Shown: positions 36,011 through 44,333 of the stretch, one piece after another
Layout: every line of letters begins with the position of its first letter
Numbering within the stretch: position 1 is the stretch's first letter
Source of the DNA: Acinetobacter sp. CFCC 10889
Lineage (GTDB): Bacteria > Pseudomonadota > Gammaproteobacteria > Pseudomonadales > Moraxellaceae
Assembly: GCF_003268395.1 (NCBI RefSeq)
Contig: NZ_LQXQ01000020.1
Location: 1-64,000 of the forward strand
Length of the DNA: 64,000 nt
Reading direction: 5' to 3'
Position numbers and translations under genes: made by a program
Notes under the pieces: model-generated
What the model was told of the DNA's origin: nothing
What the model saw: only the letters and a program-made list of their open reading frames with translations
The model's database searches: none

Positions 36011-36586
36011 TTATTTAGAGAAATAATTTCCAAGTTCATTGTCATAAGTTGCATCTGTCAAAATAAATGCCATTCGACATACTTGATCTGTTCGGTTTGC
36101 CCAAGCATGGTTTGTACCACGTTGCACAACGACACTATTTTCATGCACTTCAATTTCTTCATCATCCAGTAGGAGGGTAATTGACCCACTGATCACGATG
36201 CCATAGTCAATGGTTTCAGTTCGGTGCATCATTGGATGTTTAGATTCAGATGTAGAAGTCGCTGCTTGAACTTCACCCATGTCCTTAAATGATGATTTTT
36301 CAGGGTCGAGTGATAGTTTGTGTATATATTCGCTGTCGGGTGGAAAATCGACAAAACGGAAACGTGTACCTGCAACAGTTGGACTCAGGGTCACAGCGCC
36401 AGTGGCAACATCTTCCGTTTTTGCAGTAATAACTTGATGTTCCCCTGTGTTCCATACTTCATGAAATACCATGCCCGGTGCATGTTCTAAATGATGAATA
36501 TTATTTAACTGACCACTTTTTAGAATGATGGCTTTACCATGTTCATCATGACCAGTAACAACGCGATTAATTTCCTTTAAACTCAT
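36011..36586 (-). CDS. Cupin-fold protein of the catabolic operon
   Basis: 191 aa. A single cupin barrel near the C-terminus: MHRTETIDYGIVISGSITLLL and GTNHAWANRT supply metal-binding His residues. The N-terminal half is a second, motif-poor barrel. Such proteins act as dioxygenases, isomerases or ligand sensors in aromatic pathways; which one is not clear. Its ATG begins one base after the Rieske gene stop, with AAGGAAG inside that gene, so the two are coupled. Confidence 0.75.
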   Translation of the reverse strand: MSLKEINRVVTGHDEHGKAIILKSGQLNNIHHLEHAPGMVFHEVWNTGEHQVITAKTEDVATGAVTLSPTVAGTRFRFVDFPPDSEYIHKLSLDPEKSSFKDMGEVQAATSTSESKHPMMHRTETIDYGIVISGSITLLLDDEEIEVHENSVVVQRGTNHAWANRTDQVCRMAFILTDATYDNELGNYFSK

Positions 36587-36587
36587 T

Positions 36588-36929
36588 TTATTGCTTCCTT
36601 ATACAAAAAATTTCATCAGAAATAACTTCAAGATGAATTGCGGTTAATGTCTTACCTAAACATGGACCTTGCACGCAAAGCCCTGTTGCTATTTCAAACT
36701 TAGCGCCGTGCCCAAAACACATTAAAAATTGCTGATCTGGGCACATGTATTGATCTTTCTTTAAAGCCATCGCAGGTCCATTTGCATAATGCGGACATGC
36801 ATCCAGCCAAGCGTATAATTCTCCATTGCGTTGAATGATGAGAATTTTTTTACCAAATAAATCAGAATAAATTGCAGTAACATCTTTCTGATTTAATTCA
36901 GTAATTTTGCATAGATATTCACGTTTCAT
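36588..36929 (-). CDS. Rieske [2Fe-2S] ferredoxin
   Basis: 113 aa. Ligands are Cys-x-His in DACPHYANGP and Cys-x-x-His in CFGHGAKFEI, the Rieske pattern. It would carry electrons to an oxygenase, or be a small component of one; no oxygenase large subunit or reductase is in the cluster. It lies 23 bp after the dioxygenase gene and one base before the cupin gene. Confidence 0.88.
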   Translation of the reverse strand: MKREYLCKITELNQKDVTAIYSDLFGKKILIIQRNGELYAWLDACPHYANGPAMALKKDQYMCPDQQFLMCFGHGAKFEIATGLCVQGPCLGKTLTAIHLEVISDEIFCIRKQ

Positions 36930-36952
36930 AATTTCTCAGGGGGAGAGAAGAT

Positions 36953-37870
36953 TTATGGAAGAACGCGTTCTGAGTACTTCAATAAAAAACGCTGTGTGGT
37001 GTCATTTGCATAGCGTGAAGTACGTGGAACCCAGTGGTCATCGTGCTTATCCATATCTGCGTCATACTCAACATGACAACCTAATGGCGAGTTGAAATAC
37101 CAAAACCAATTTGAACCAAAAATGTGGCGTCCAGGGCCCCAATACGTGGTATAGCCAAGCTCTGTAAATCGAGAACCTGCGATCATGAGTTCATTTGGAC
37201 CTGCTAAATGGAATGCAAAATGGTCAATGCCTTGTGCTTCAGGTGGAGTTTGAATAAGCAGAAGAGTATGGTGGTCGTCATTGACTTTTGGTCGTAAAAA
37301 ACTGCCAGCATCCTGTAGGATGTCGGATACTCGGAAACCTAGACGATTACAATAAAAATCATTTGCTTTTTTAACGTCTGGCACAAATAGAACAATATGG
37401 CTGAGTGTACGTGGTAAAGGTGTCGTCAGTGCTGTGACGGCAGTTTCATTCGCAGCTCTTTGGGGTTTAGCACCAGGTGAGTTGATTTTTTCAGGCGCTA
37501 AGTTTAATTCTTTACGAATGCTAATCTGAAACTTCAGTGCAAAGCCTGATTCATCAACAGTTTCCAAGGTGCCGTCACTGTTGATCTGTACTGTACGGTC
37601 TTGAGAAAGATTCTGATAAATTTCATCTAAAGCAGCTTGATCGACAACGCCATAGACTTGTTGTCTTAAAAAACTTCCTGTAGCCAACGCTGCGGGAAGA
37701 TCACAATTTTTTTCATCATGAACTTCAATCGCTGTACCATCTAAAGCTGAATAGATTGCTTTAGTTTCACTTAAATACGTTTCTTGCAAACCATAATCTT
37801 TTAAAAATTGGCAAGATTCTTTAAATTGTGCTACTGCAAATACAAGTGCATCTGGACCGATAATATTCAT
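36953..37870 (-). CDS. Extradiol ring-cleavage-type dioxygenase (VOC family)
   Basis: 305 aa in two VOC modules. The C-terminal catalytic module has the three iron ligands: His in LSHIVLFVPD, His in GIDHFAFHL, Glu in GCHVEYDADMD. The N-terminal module (residues 5-110) has no ligands. This is the catechol 2,3-dioxygenase layout, cleaving a dihydroxylated ring next to the hydroxyl pair. It is the first gene of the minus-strand operon, divergent from lysR, so probably controlled by it. Confidence 0.85.
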   Translation of the reverse strand: MNIIGPDALVFAVAQFKESCQFLKDYGLQETYLSETKAIYSALDGTAIEVHDEKNCDLPAALATGSFLRQQVYGVVDQAALDEIYQNLSQDRTVQINSDGTLETVDESGFALKFQISIRKELNLAPEKINSPGAKPQRAANETAVTALTTPLPRTLSHIVLFVPDVKKANDFYCNRLGFRVSDILQDAGSFLRPKVNDDHHTLLLIQTPPEAQGIDHFAFHLAGPNELMIAGSRFTELGYTTYWGPGRHIFGSNWFWYFNSPLGCHVEYDADMDKHDDHWVPRTSRYANDTTQRFLLKYSERVLP

Positions 37871-37957
37871 AAGTATTTTTCCATAAACTTCTTTTTCCCT
37901 TTTTTGATTATTTTAATTTTTTATTATTTACACAAATGATTATTAACAATACTATGT

Positions 37958-37972
37958 ATTGATGAGATCAAT
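37958..37972. promoter_or_regulatory. LysR-type operator candidate
   Basis: ATTGAT-GAG-ATCAAT is a perfect 6-bp dyad in the 118-bp divergent region between the dioxygenase and lysR, with T-N11-A geometry. It lies 16 bp before the lysR ATG, a place that would suit both activation of the operon and autorepression. Confidence 0.5.
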
Positions 37973-37988
37973 GCATTAAGGGATTATT

Positions 37989-38912
37989 ATGCGTTATAAG
38001 AATTTGGATTTAAATTTATTGGTTGCTTTAAATCATTTTTTAACAGAACAAAGTGTAAGTAAGGCTGCTGATAAAATGTTTATTACTCAATCATCAGCCA
38101 GTAATGCATTATCTAGATTGCGAGAATATTTTGATGATGAAATATTAATTCCTGTTGGAAAAAATATGACCCTTACTACACGTGCTAAAACTTTGGTAAA
38201 ACCAGTAAAGGAAATTTTATTTTCAATTGATTCTAAAGTGATTCAAAAACCCTTTTTTGATCCGCATACTGATTTATTAAAATTTAAAATTTGTGTGTCA
38301 GACTATACATTATCTACGGTTTGTCCAGTATTGATCAATTATATTCGAGAAAATAACTACAACATCCATATTGATTTTATTGCACAGACGTCTAAACCAG
38401 AATTTGCACTGGAGTATGAGGATGTTGATCTATTAATTATTCCTGAAGTTTATTCGGTAAAAAAACATCCTTTGGAACATGTTTTTGAAGATGATTTTGT
38501 CTGTATTTCTTCTAAAAAATATTCAAATATTGGCTCAAGTATTGGTTTGGAAGATTTTGAAAATACACCACATATTATCATGCAGCCCTCGTATACCAAG
38601 GGTTCTGTTGAATCGATCTGGATGAATGATATCGGAATACAAAGAAAGGTTGCGGTATCTTGTGATAGCTTTTCTATGATTCCTGTCTTTGTCGCAAATT
38701 CTAATTATATCGCTACAATTCATCGTCGTTTAGCGACCCAATATGCTGAAAACTTCGATTTAAATATTTCTGAATTACCTTTTGAGTTTCCTAAATTTAA
38801 ACAAACAGTACAATGGCATAGATATAAGGAAAAAGACCAAGAACTATTGTTTTTAATCGATATTATTAAGATTTGTTATCAACGAATGGCAAATAATAAA
38901 GTGATTTTATAA
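37989..38912 (+). CDS. LysR-family transcriptional regulator
   Basis: 307 aa. The N-terminal winged helix (about 1-65: LNLLVALNHFLTEQSVSKAA then TQSSASNALSRLREYF) and a LysR substrate domain (about 90-300). The sequence is of the NodD/NahR-like branch (RYKNLDLNLLVALNHFL, LTTRAKTLVKPV). It is divergent from the dioxygenase operon and upstream of the hydrolase, and so most likely activates both arms in response to a pathway intermediate. The effector is unknown. Confidence 0.9.
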   Translation: MRYKNLDLNLLVALNHFLTEQSVSKAADKMFITQSSASNALSRLREYFDDEILIPVGKNMTLTTRAKTLVKPVKEILFSIDSKVIQKPFFDPHTDLLKFKICVSDYTLSTVCPVLINYIRENNYNIHIDFIAQTSKPEFALEYEDVDLLIIPEVYSVKKHPLEHVFEDDFVCISSKKYSNIGSSIGLEDFENTPHIIMQPSYTKGSVESIWMNDIGIQRKVAVSCDSFSMIPVFVANSNYIATIHRRLATQYAENFDLNISELPFEFPKFKQTVQWHRYKEKDQELLFLIDIIKICYQRMANNKVIL

Positions 38913-39216
38913 ATACAAAATTTATGAGGTATTGATTTCATAAATGTGACTCATTGATAAGTTTAATTTGAATTGTTTTTGGCAACTATCTAGATTTAAT
39001 CCATTGGCAAATAAAATAGTTTGATTAATTTTATATTAATTACTTGGATTATTTTATTTAATTTTATAGGTTTAAAATGGATTTAGAGCCAAAGGGATTA
39101 AAATATTAAAATATAATGGATTATTTTTATATCTAAGACACAAACTAAAAATAATTTATTTATTTTAATTTTTTGGTTTTACAGCTATTTAAATTAAATA
39201 AATAATGAGGTTTTAT
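38913..39216. other. AT-rich intergenic region before the plus-strand catabolic operon
   Basis: Roughly 300 bp of very AT-rich DNA with no gene. It must contain the promoter of the hydrolase operon, but I see no clear motif. GAGG at 39206-39209 is the ribosome-binding site of the next gene. Confidence 0.4.
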
Positions 39217-40374
39217 ATGTTTCATTACTTCCCAACAAATTATGTATGGAGTTTATCAACCTTAATCGCACTGGGTTATGGTGGTAATATCGGTGAAATT
39301 GACGAGATTTGTAAACCTATTCTTGATGCATCTAAAAATGGTGAAGATGTAAATACAATTGCATTTATGGAAGCTTGGAGAAAGTTTGCAGATAAGTTGG
39401 TTGAACTTGCCAATGAAGATTTATCACGAGGGCGTGGTTTTTCAGCGGGTGAGAAATTGCATCGTGCAGGTTTGTATTATATTACCGCAGAACGTATGCA
39501 AGAGCATGGTGAGCCTGAGCGTAAAATTATCTATTCCAAAGCGTTAGAATGTTATGAACTTTCTCGCAAATATAAAAAAGAAAATGTCACTCGCGTCGAA
39601 ATCCCTTATGGCGATAGTCATATCAGTGCAATTTATATGAAGGCTGATACGGGCAATGCTAAAACACCTGTCGTGGTGATGATGAATGGATTGGATTCAA
39701 CCAAAGAGCTTTTATATGGTACGCCAGTTGCTGAAAAACTGCGTAAACGTGGAGTATCTGTTCTCTGTGTTGATCAGCCTGGAACGGGTGAGGCATTACG
39801 TTTACAAAACTTGACCGCTGTATATAACACTGAAATTTGGGCGGCTCCGATCATTGATTGGCTTTATCAGCAACCTGAAATTGATACCCATAATATTGGT
39901 GCATTAGGTGTGTCTTTAGGTGGCTATTACGCACCACGTGCTGTGGCATTCGAACCACGTTTTACTTGCGGTGCCGTTTGGGGTGCAAACCATGATTGGC
40001 GTGCAGTACAGCAAGCACGTTATAAAAACGAAGGTGAACGACCAGTTCCGCATTATTGGAAACATGTGGAATGGGTATTTGGTGCTACAGATTTAGATGA
40101 CTTCTTCAAGAAAGCTGAAAACATGCATTTAAATGGTGTATTGCAAAATATCAAAGTGCCATTTTTAGTAACGCATGGCGATAACGATAGACAAATTCCT
40201 TTGAAATATGCCTATGAAACATACGAGCAACTTGTGAATAGTCCAAAACGCGATTTGGTGATTTTTACAGCACGAGAAGGCGGTGTCGAACATTGTTCTT
40301 TAGATAACCCATATAACGCTGCGGATACACTTGCAGATTGGTTGGCTGAACAGTTGAACTGCCGTGTAGCTTAA
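39217..40374 (+). CDS. C-C bond alpha/beta hydrolase (2,6-dihydroxypseudooxynicotine hydrolase-like)
   Basis: 385 aa from ATG 39217, chosen because GAGG lies 7 bp upstream; ATG 39205 would leave no site. The alpha/beta-hydrolase fold with nucleophile Ser in GVSLGGYY, Asp in THGDNDRQIP and His in GVEHCSLDN. Residues 1-125 are a helical cap. The layout is that of enzymes which break C-C bonds in 1,3-diketone-like compounds. It is the first gene of a four-gene plus-strand operon, 20 bp before the monooxygenase gene. Confidence 0.85.
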   Translation: MFHYFPTNYVWSLSTLIALGYGGNIGEIDEICKPILDASKNGEDVNTIAFMEAWRKFADKLVELANEDLSRGRGFSAGEKLHRAGLYYITAERMQEHGEPERKIIYSKALECYELSRKYKKENVTRVEIPYGDSHISAIYMKADTGNAKTPVVVMMNGLDSTKELLYGTPVAEKLRKRGVSVLCVDQPGTGEALRLQNLTAVYNTEIWAAPIIDWLYQQPEIDTHNIGALGVSLGGYYAPRAVAFEPRFTCGAVWGANHDWRAVQQARYKNEGERPVPHYWKHVEWVFGATDLDDFFKKAENMHLNGVLQNIKVPFLVTHGDNDRQIPLKYAYETYEQLVNSPKRDLVIFTAREGGVEHCSLDNPYNAADTLADWLAEQLNCRVA

Positions 40375-40394
40375 AAAACGAAAAAGGGATGAAT

Positions 40395-41534
40395 ATGAAA
40401 GGGATAAACAAAGTTGCCATCGTTGGTGGTGGTATTGCGGGTATGACTGCGGCGATTTTATTGGGTAGACAAAATCTAAATGTCGATTTGATCGAAGAAA
40501 AATCTTCGTTAACACCAATCGGTGCAGGAATTACCCTAAGTGCACCTACATTACGAGTCTTTAAAGAGATTGGTATTTTAGAAGAGCTGGAAAAATATGG
40601 TGGTTGCTTTAACTCCGTAGATCAATATACCTCACAAGGTGAATTATTGAGAACAATTCCAATTTTTGCTGGCATTGCATCAAATAATTTACCTGGTGGT
40701 ATCGGGATTATGCGCACTAAACTGGCTGAGATTTTAGCGAATAAAATGAAAGAATATAAAGTTAATGTTCTTTTAAATAATTCGATAGAAAGTATGGTGC
40801 AGTCTGCGGATCATGTCAGTGTGACTTTATCTGATGGCCGTCAAGAGCGCTACGATATGGTGATAGGTGCAGATGGTGTGCGCTCACATATCAGAAATTT
40901 ACTCTATCCAGAATTTAAAGGTTCGACCTTTACTCATCAAGGTGTGTGGCGTGTTGTTGTGCCAAGATTCGTTGATCAATGTTCAATTTTCTTCGGTGAT
41001 GAAATTAAAACGGGTTTCACACCAATTAGCTCAACACAATGTTATATGTTCTTTAATGATCATATTGAGAAAGAAGAACATATTCCTGAAGAACGTTTAA
41101 CAGGATTATTGGCGGAGTATCTCAGCGGATTTGGTGGTCAAATTCCATCCATTGTTAAATTGATCAAAGATGGAACGATCACTGCAAAAGACATTATTTT
41201 TAGACCACTTGCTTATCACATGTTGGAAGAGGATTGGCATAAAAATCGTGTTGTTTTGATCGGTGATGCGATTCATGCAACAACACCACACTTGGCAACA
41301 GGTGCAGGGATTGCTGTAGAAGGCGCTTTGATTCTTAGTCAAGAGATAGCCAAAGACCAAAGCCTTGAAGATGCGTTTAAAAACTACAAGCGTCGCCATT
41401 ATGCACGTGCAAAATTGGTGGTAGACAACTCAGTGAAACTCGGTCAATACGAAATTAACCATGAGTCAGATGAAAAGCGTGGCTTGTTAATGAAAGAGTC
41501 CTATGAAGAGTTAAGTAAGCCAATTATGGAATAG
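40395..41534 (+). CDS. FAD-dependent aromatic monooxygenase
   Basis: 379 aa from ATG 40395 (AGGG 6 bp upstream favours it over ATG 40389). Dinucleotide-binding VAIVGGGIAGMTAAI at the N-terminus, then DMVIGADGVRSHIRN, and RVVLIGDAIHATTPHLATGA, the flavin hydroxylase triad (GxGxxG, DG, GD). Related enzymes hydroxylate salicylate, 3-hydroxybenzoate or hydroxynicotinate. The aromatic substrate cannot be read from the sequence. It lies in the middle of the operon. Confidence 0.9.
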   Translation: MKGINKVAIVGGGIAGMTAAILLGRQNLNVDLIEEKSSLTPIGAGITLSAPTLRVFKEIGILEELEKYGGCFNSVDQYTSQGELLRTIPIFAGIASNNLPGGIGIMRTKLAEILANKMKEYKVNVLLNNSIESMVQSADHVSVTLSDGRQERYDMVIGADGVRSHIRNLLYPEFKGSTFTHQGVWRVVVPRFVDQCSIFFGDEIKTGFTPISSTQCYMFFNDHIEKEEHIPEERLTGLLAEYLSGFGGQIPSIVKLIKDGTITAKDIIFRPLAYHMLEEDWHKNRVVLIGDAIHATTPHLATGAGIAVEGALILSQEIAKDQSLEDAFKNYKRRHYARAKLVVDNSVKLGQYEINHESDEKRGLLMKESYEELSKPIME

Positions 41535-41635
41535 TCGCGCTGAATTTAGCAGCTAAATAGCGGATTTGAACTCGTTATTTAGCAGGCTATTTCGGTAACT
41601 ATAGCGCAAAATTTCCAATTCTAAAGGAACTTAAA

Positions 41636-42424
41636 ATGAACGAGAAAACGTTATTAAATATTCATAGCAAACGTATTTTAGTGACAGGTGGTGCAAGTGG
41701 AATTGGACTAAGCACAGCAAAATTACTGATTGATCTGGGTGCTCAGGTTACGATTTCTGATATTCATGAAGACAATGCGAAAGCGGCATACCAAACTTTA
41801 GGCGCAAGTGCGTATACCGTTGGTGATATTGCCAACGAAGATCATTGTAATCAAATGGTTCAAGACACAATTGCAGCAACAGGTGGGCTCGATGCCGTGA
41901 TTAATGCAGCAGGAATCAGCGATAAAGTATCTAAAGCACTTGATCTGGATATGGCAGATTGGCAACGTGTTGTAGACATTCATTTACGTGGTTCATTTGC
42001 AATTTCACGGGCTGCTGCCAGACATATGATCGAGCAAAAATCGGGTTCGATTGTGCATTTGGCTTCTGCTTATGGGCTGGTAGGAACGCCGTTCCGTTAT
42101 GCATATAGCCCTGCAAAAGCTGCCATCATTATGCTCACTAAGGATTTGGCATGTGAATGGGGACGTTTAGGTGTTCGTATCAATGCCATTGCTCCAGGTT
42201 ATGTGAATACCCCCATGATTGAGCGTTTGGCAAAAGAAGGTAAAGTCGATATTGAACGTCTTGAGGCACGTACTGCAATGGGACGTTTGGCAACGCCAGA
42301 AGAAGTTGCAAATGTTGCAGCTTTTTTGGTCTCTGATTTATCGAGCTATGTACATGGTAGCGTTGTTTCTGTGGACGGTGGTTGGACAGCTTATGGTGGT
42401 CCTGGTGATATGACTCAACCTTAA
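41636..42424 (+). CDS. Short-chain dehydrogenase/reductase
   Basis: 262 aa, classical SDR. TGGASGIGLSTA near the N-terminus (NAD(P) binding), NAAGI, and the catalytic S-Y-K triad with YSPAKAA (Tyr-x-x-x-Lys). SDISDIHEDN near the start suggests NAD preference. It probably oxidises an alcohol intermediate or a dihydrodiol in the pathway. A 101-bp gap precedes it; AAAGGA lies before the ATG. Confidence 0.9.
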   Translation: MNEKTLLNIHSKRILVTGGASGIGLSTAKLLIDLGAQVTISDIHEDNAKAAYQTLGASAYTVGDIANEDHCNQMVQDTIAATGGLDAVINAAGISDKVSKALDLDMADWQRVVDIHLRGSFAISRAAARHMIEQKSGSIVHLASAYGLVGTPFRYAYSPAKAAIIMLTKDLACEWGRLGVRINAIAPGYVNTPMIERLAKEGKVDIERLEARTAMGRLATPEEVANVAAFLVSDLSSYVHGSVVSVDGGWTAYGGPGDMTQP

Positions 42425-42541
42425 ATCAACACAACAATGTTAAAGCAAAGTAATGAGTGAGAACTTATTGAATGATAAGTACTCATTTTCAGTTAAATCA
42501 ATGGGTAAGCAAGCAGCCCATGACAGCTTAGGACAGACTCA

Positions 42542-43840
42542 ATGACTGAATTAAATTATACTCACGAAAAAAACCGTAAAAGTTGGCTAACTCAAGCAAA
42601 CCAAAGTGACTCAGACTTTCCGATTCAGAATTTACCATTTTGCGTATTTCGTCAGAAAAATAGCCAATCACCTTTACATATAGGTGTCGGGATTGGTGAT
42701 CAAATTTTAGATTTATTTGAATTAAATCAATTAAAAATTGTGGCTGAAAAAGATCAATTCATCATGGATGCTGCTTCAAATGAAAGCTTAAATGCCTTGA
42801 TGACATTGGGTCCTGATGCTTGGAGAATTTTAAGATTTACTGTGTTTGATTTGTTGGAAGAAGGGTATTCTGCTGAGGAAAAAATACGTCAAATTTTGGT
42901 ACCGCAAAGTGAAGTAGAATATAGTGTACCTGCTCAAATTAATGATTATACAGATTTTTATACATCAGAACCTCATGCTGTAAATGTCAGTAAGCAACTT
43001 GGAATTAATGTTGGTGACAATTTTTATTGGTTGCCAATTGCGTACCATGGGCGCAGTTCTTCCATTGTTGTCAGTGGCGAGCCTGTCTTTAGACCATATG
43101 GGCAGTTAAAAAGTGCAGACTCAAATACTCCTGTTTATGGGGCTTGTCAGAAACTGGATTATGAGCTTGAGCTCGGTGCATTTATTGGTCTTGGCAATGA
43201 GCGTGGTAAATCGATTGCTCTGTCAGATGCACCCAAACATGTATTTGGTTTATGTTTACTCAATGATTGGTCAGCACGAGATATTCAAGGCTGGGAAATG
43301 CAACCATTGGGACCATTTTTAGCGAAAAATTTTGCTACAACCATTTCTCCATGGATTGTGACCAGTGAAGCACTGTTGCCTTATCGTTGTCAGTGGTCAC
43401 GCAATGTGGATCAGCCTCAACCACTGGATTATTTGGATTCAGACAATAATCGTGAGTATGGTGCTTATGATATTCAGTTGGAGGTTTCGATTCAAAGTGA
43501 ACATCAAGCGTCTACAGGTCAGTCTGCTAAGCCGATTACACGGACCAGTTTTAAACATCAGTATTGGACAATTGGACAAATGATTGCACATCATTCTGTT
43601 GGTGGGTGTAATTTTAGAGCGGGTGATTTAATTGGAAGTGGAACGATTTCTGGTCCATCGGATAGCGAAGCAGGTGCTTTGATTGAACTGACTCAGTCAG
43701 GGAACCGTCCTGTAGATATTGGTAATGGTGAAACACGTGGTTTTTTGCAAAACGGTGATACAGTTATTTTTAAAGGTTGGTGTGAAAAAGAAGGGTTTGC
43801 CAAAATTGGTTTCGGTTTGAATTTTGGGAAAATCTTTTAA
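42542..43840 (+). CDS. fahA: Fumarylacetoacetase
   Basis: 432 aa, normal FAH size. Catalytic and metal residues are visible in DFYTSEPHAVNVS (catalytic His), YELELGAFIGLGNE, LLNDWSARDIQGWE and the C-terminal SFKHQYWTIGQMIAHHSVGGCN. It hydrolyses fumarylacetoacetate, or a related beta-diketone acid, to fumarate plus an acyl product. It is the last gene of the operon. Homogentisate pathway partners (hmgA, maiA) are not here, so it may serve another ring-cleavage product. Confidence 0.9.
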   Translation: MTELNYTHEKNRKSWLTQANQSDSDFPIQNLPFCVFRQKNSQSPLHIGVGIGDQILDLFELNQLKIVAEKDQFIMDAASNESLNALMTLGPDAWRILRFTVFDLLEEGYSAEEKIRQILVPQSEVEYSVPAQINDYTDFYTSEPHAVNVSKQLGINVGDNFYWLPIAYHGRSSSIVVSGEPVFRPYGQLKSADSNTPVYGACQKLDYELELGAFIGLGNERGKSIALSDAPKHVFGLCLLNDWSARDIQGWEMQPLGPFLAKNFATTISPWIVTSEALLPYRCQWSRNVDQPQPLDYLDSDNNREYGAYDIQLEVSIQSEHQASTGQSAKPITRTSFKHQYWTIGQMIAHHSVGGCNFRAGDLIGSGTISGPSDSEAGALIELTQSGNRPVDIGNGETRGFLQNGDTVIFKGWCEKEGFAKIGFGLNFGKIF

Positions 43841-43918
43841 TATCAATTCATTCATTATGTGATGATGATTATTGAATAGTTGTATAGCGCTAAAGTCGTT
43901 TTGTGGAAGTTATGATAA

Positions 43919-44013
43919 GAACGCTTTTGGCAAATTTGAAAAGCTCTTGTGAAAAACAAGGGCTTTTTTATTTTCAATATATTTTTCTATAACTTACCTC
44001 ATATTAAATATTG
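43919..44013 (+). repeat. Third, degenerate att-like repeat
   Basis: The core GAACGCTTTTGGCAAAT (43919-43935) matches 12 of 17 positions of the attL/attR core. It is followed by the same kind of hairpin (AAGCTCTTGT/ACAAGGGCTT) and a flank with ATATTAAATATTG like 34863-34876. It also has a remnant of the arm-site segment (TTACCTCATATTAAATATTGG). Confidence 0.65.
43938..43970 (+). terminator. Terminator after the fumarylacetoacetase gene
   Basis: AAGCTCTTGT (43941-43950) and ACAAGGGCTT (43956-43965) with one non-Watson-Crick pair, then T5. Possibly the original tRNA-Ser terminator. Confidence 0.7.
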
Positions 44014-44333
44014 GATATCTTAAGCTTTGAGCAGATGACTTTGTGCTGAATTAAATTTCATTTCAAATGTACTGCCGAATGATGATCCAGCTAAAAGAAT
44101 TCACTAGGTAGAAAATTTAGATTTTTTAGTTCCCATTATGAATGAACAATACATTTATTTTTGAATTGACTATTTTGACAAAACCATTTGTCATTTTCGC
44201 CAAATAAATATTGTGCTTATTTTTAAACATGCTACATTCAAAACTGTACAGTGATGAATCAAAAATATCATTAAGTACCGTAAAACACAGTAAAACAAAA
44301 GAAATTTTAACAATAAAATCAAGGATGAAAGCA

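Larger units (their letters stand above)
34793..44013. mobile_element. Probable second, older tandem island carrying the catabolic cluster
   Basis: About 9.1 kb between att-like repeats at 34793-34876 and 43919-44013, with the same hairpin and flank. The right core has 12 of 17 matching positions. There is no integrase inside it, so it would be an immobile remnant that now sits behind the younger island. Alternatively the right copy is the original chromosomal sequence downstream of tRNA-Ser, which fits the same history. Confidence 0.55.
43841..44333. other. Gap holding a decayed attachment site
   Basis: No gene. It contains the att-like core 43919-43935, terminator 43938-43970 and the conserved flank to 44013. 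The rest has no recognisable signal. Confidence 0.5.
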
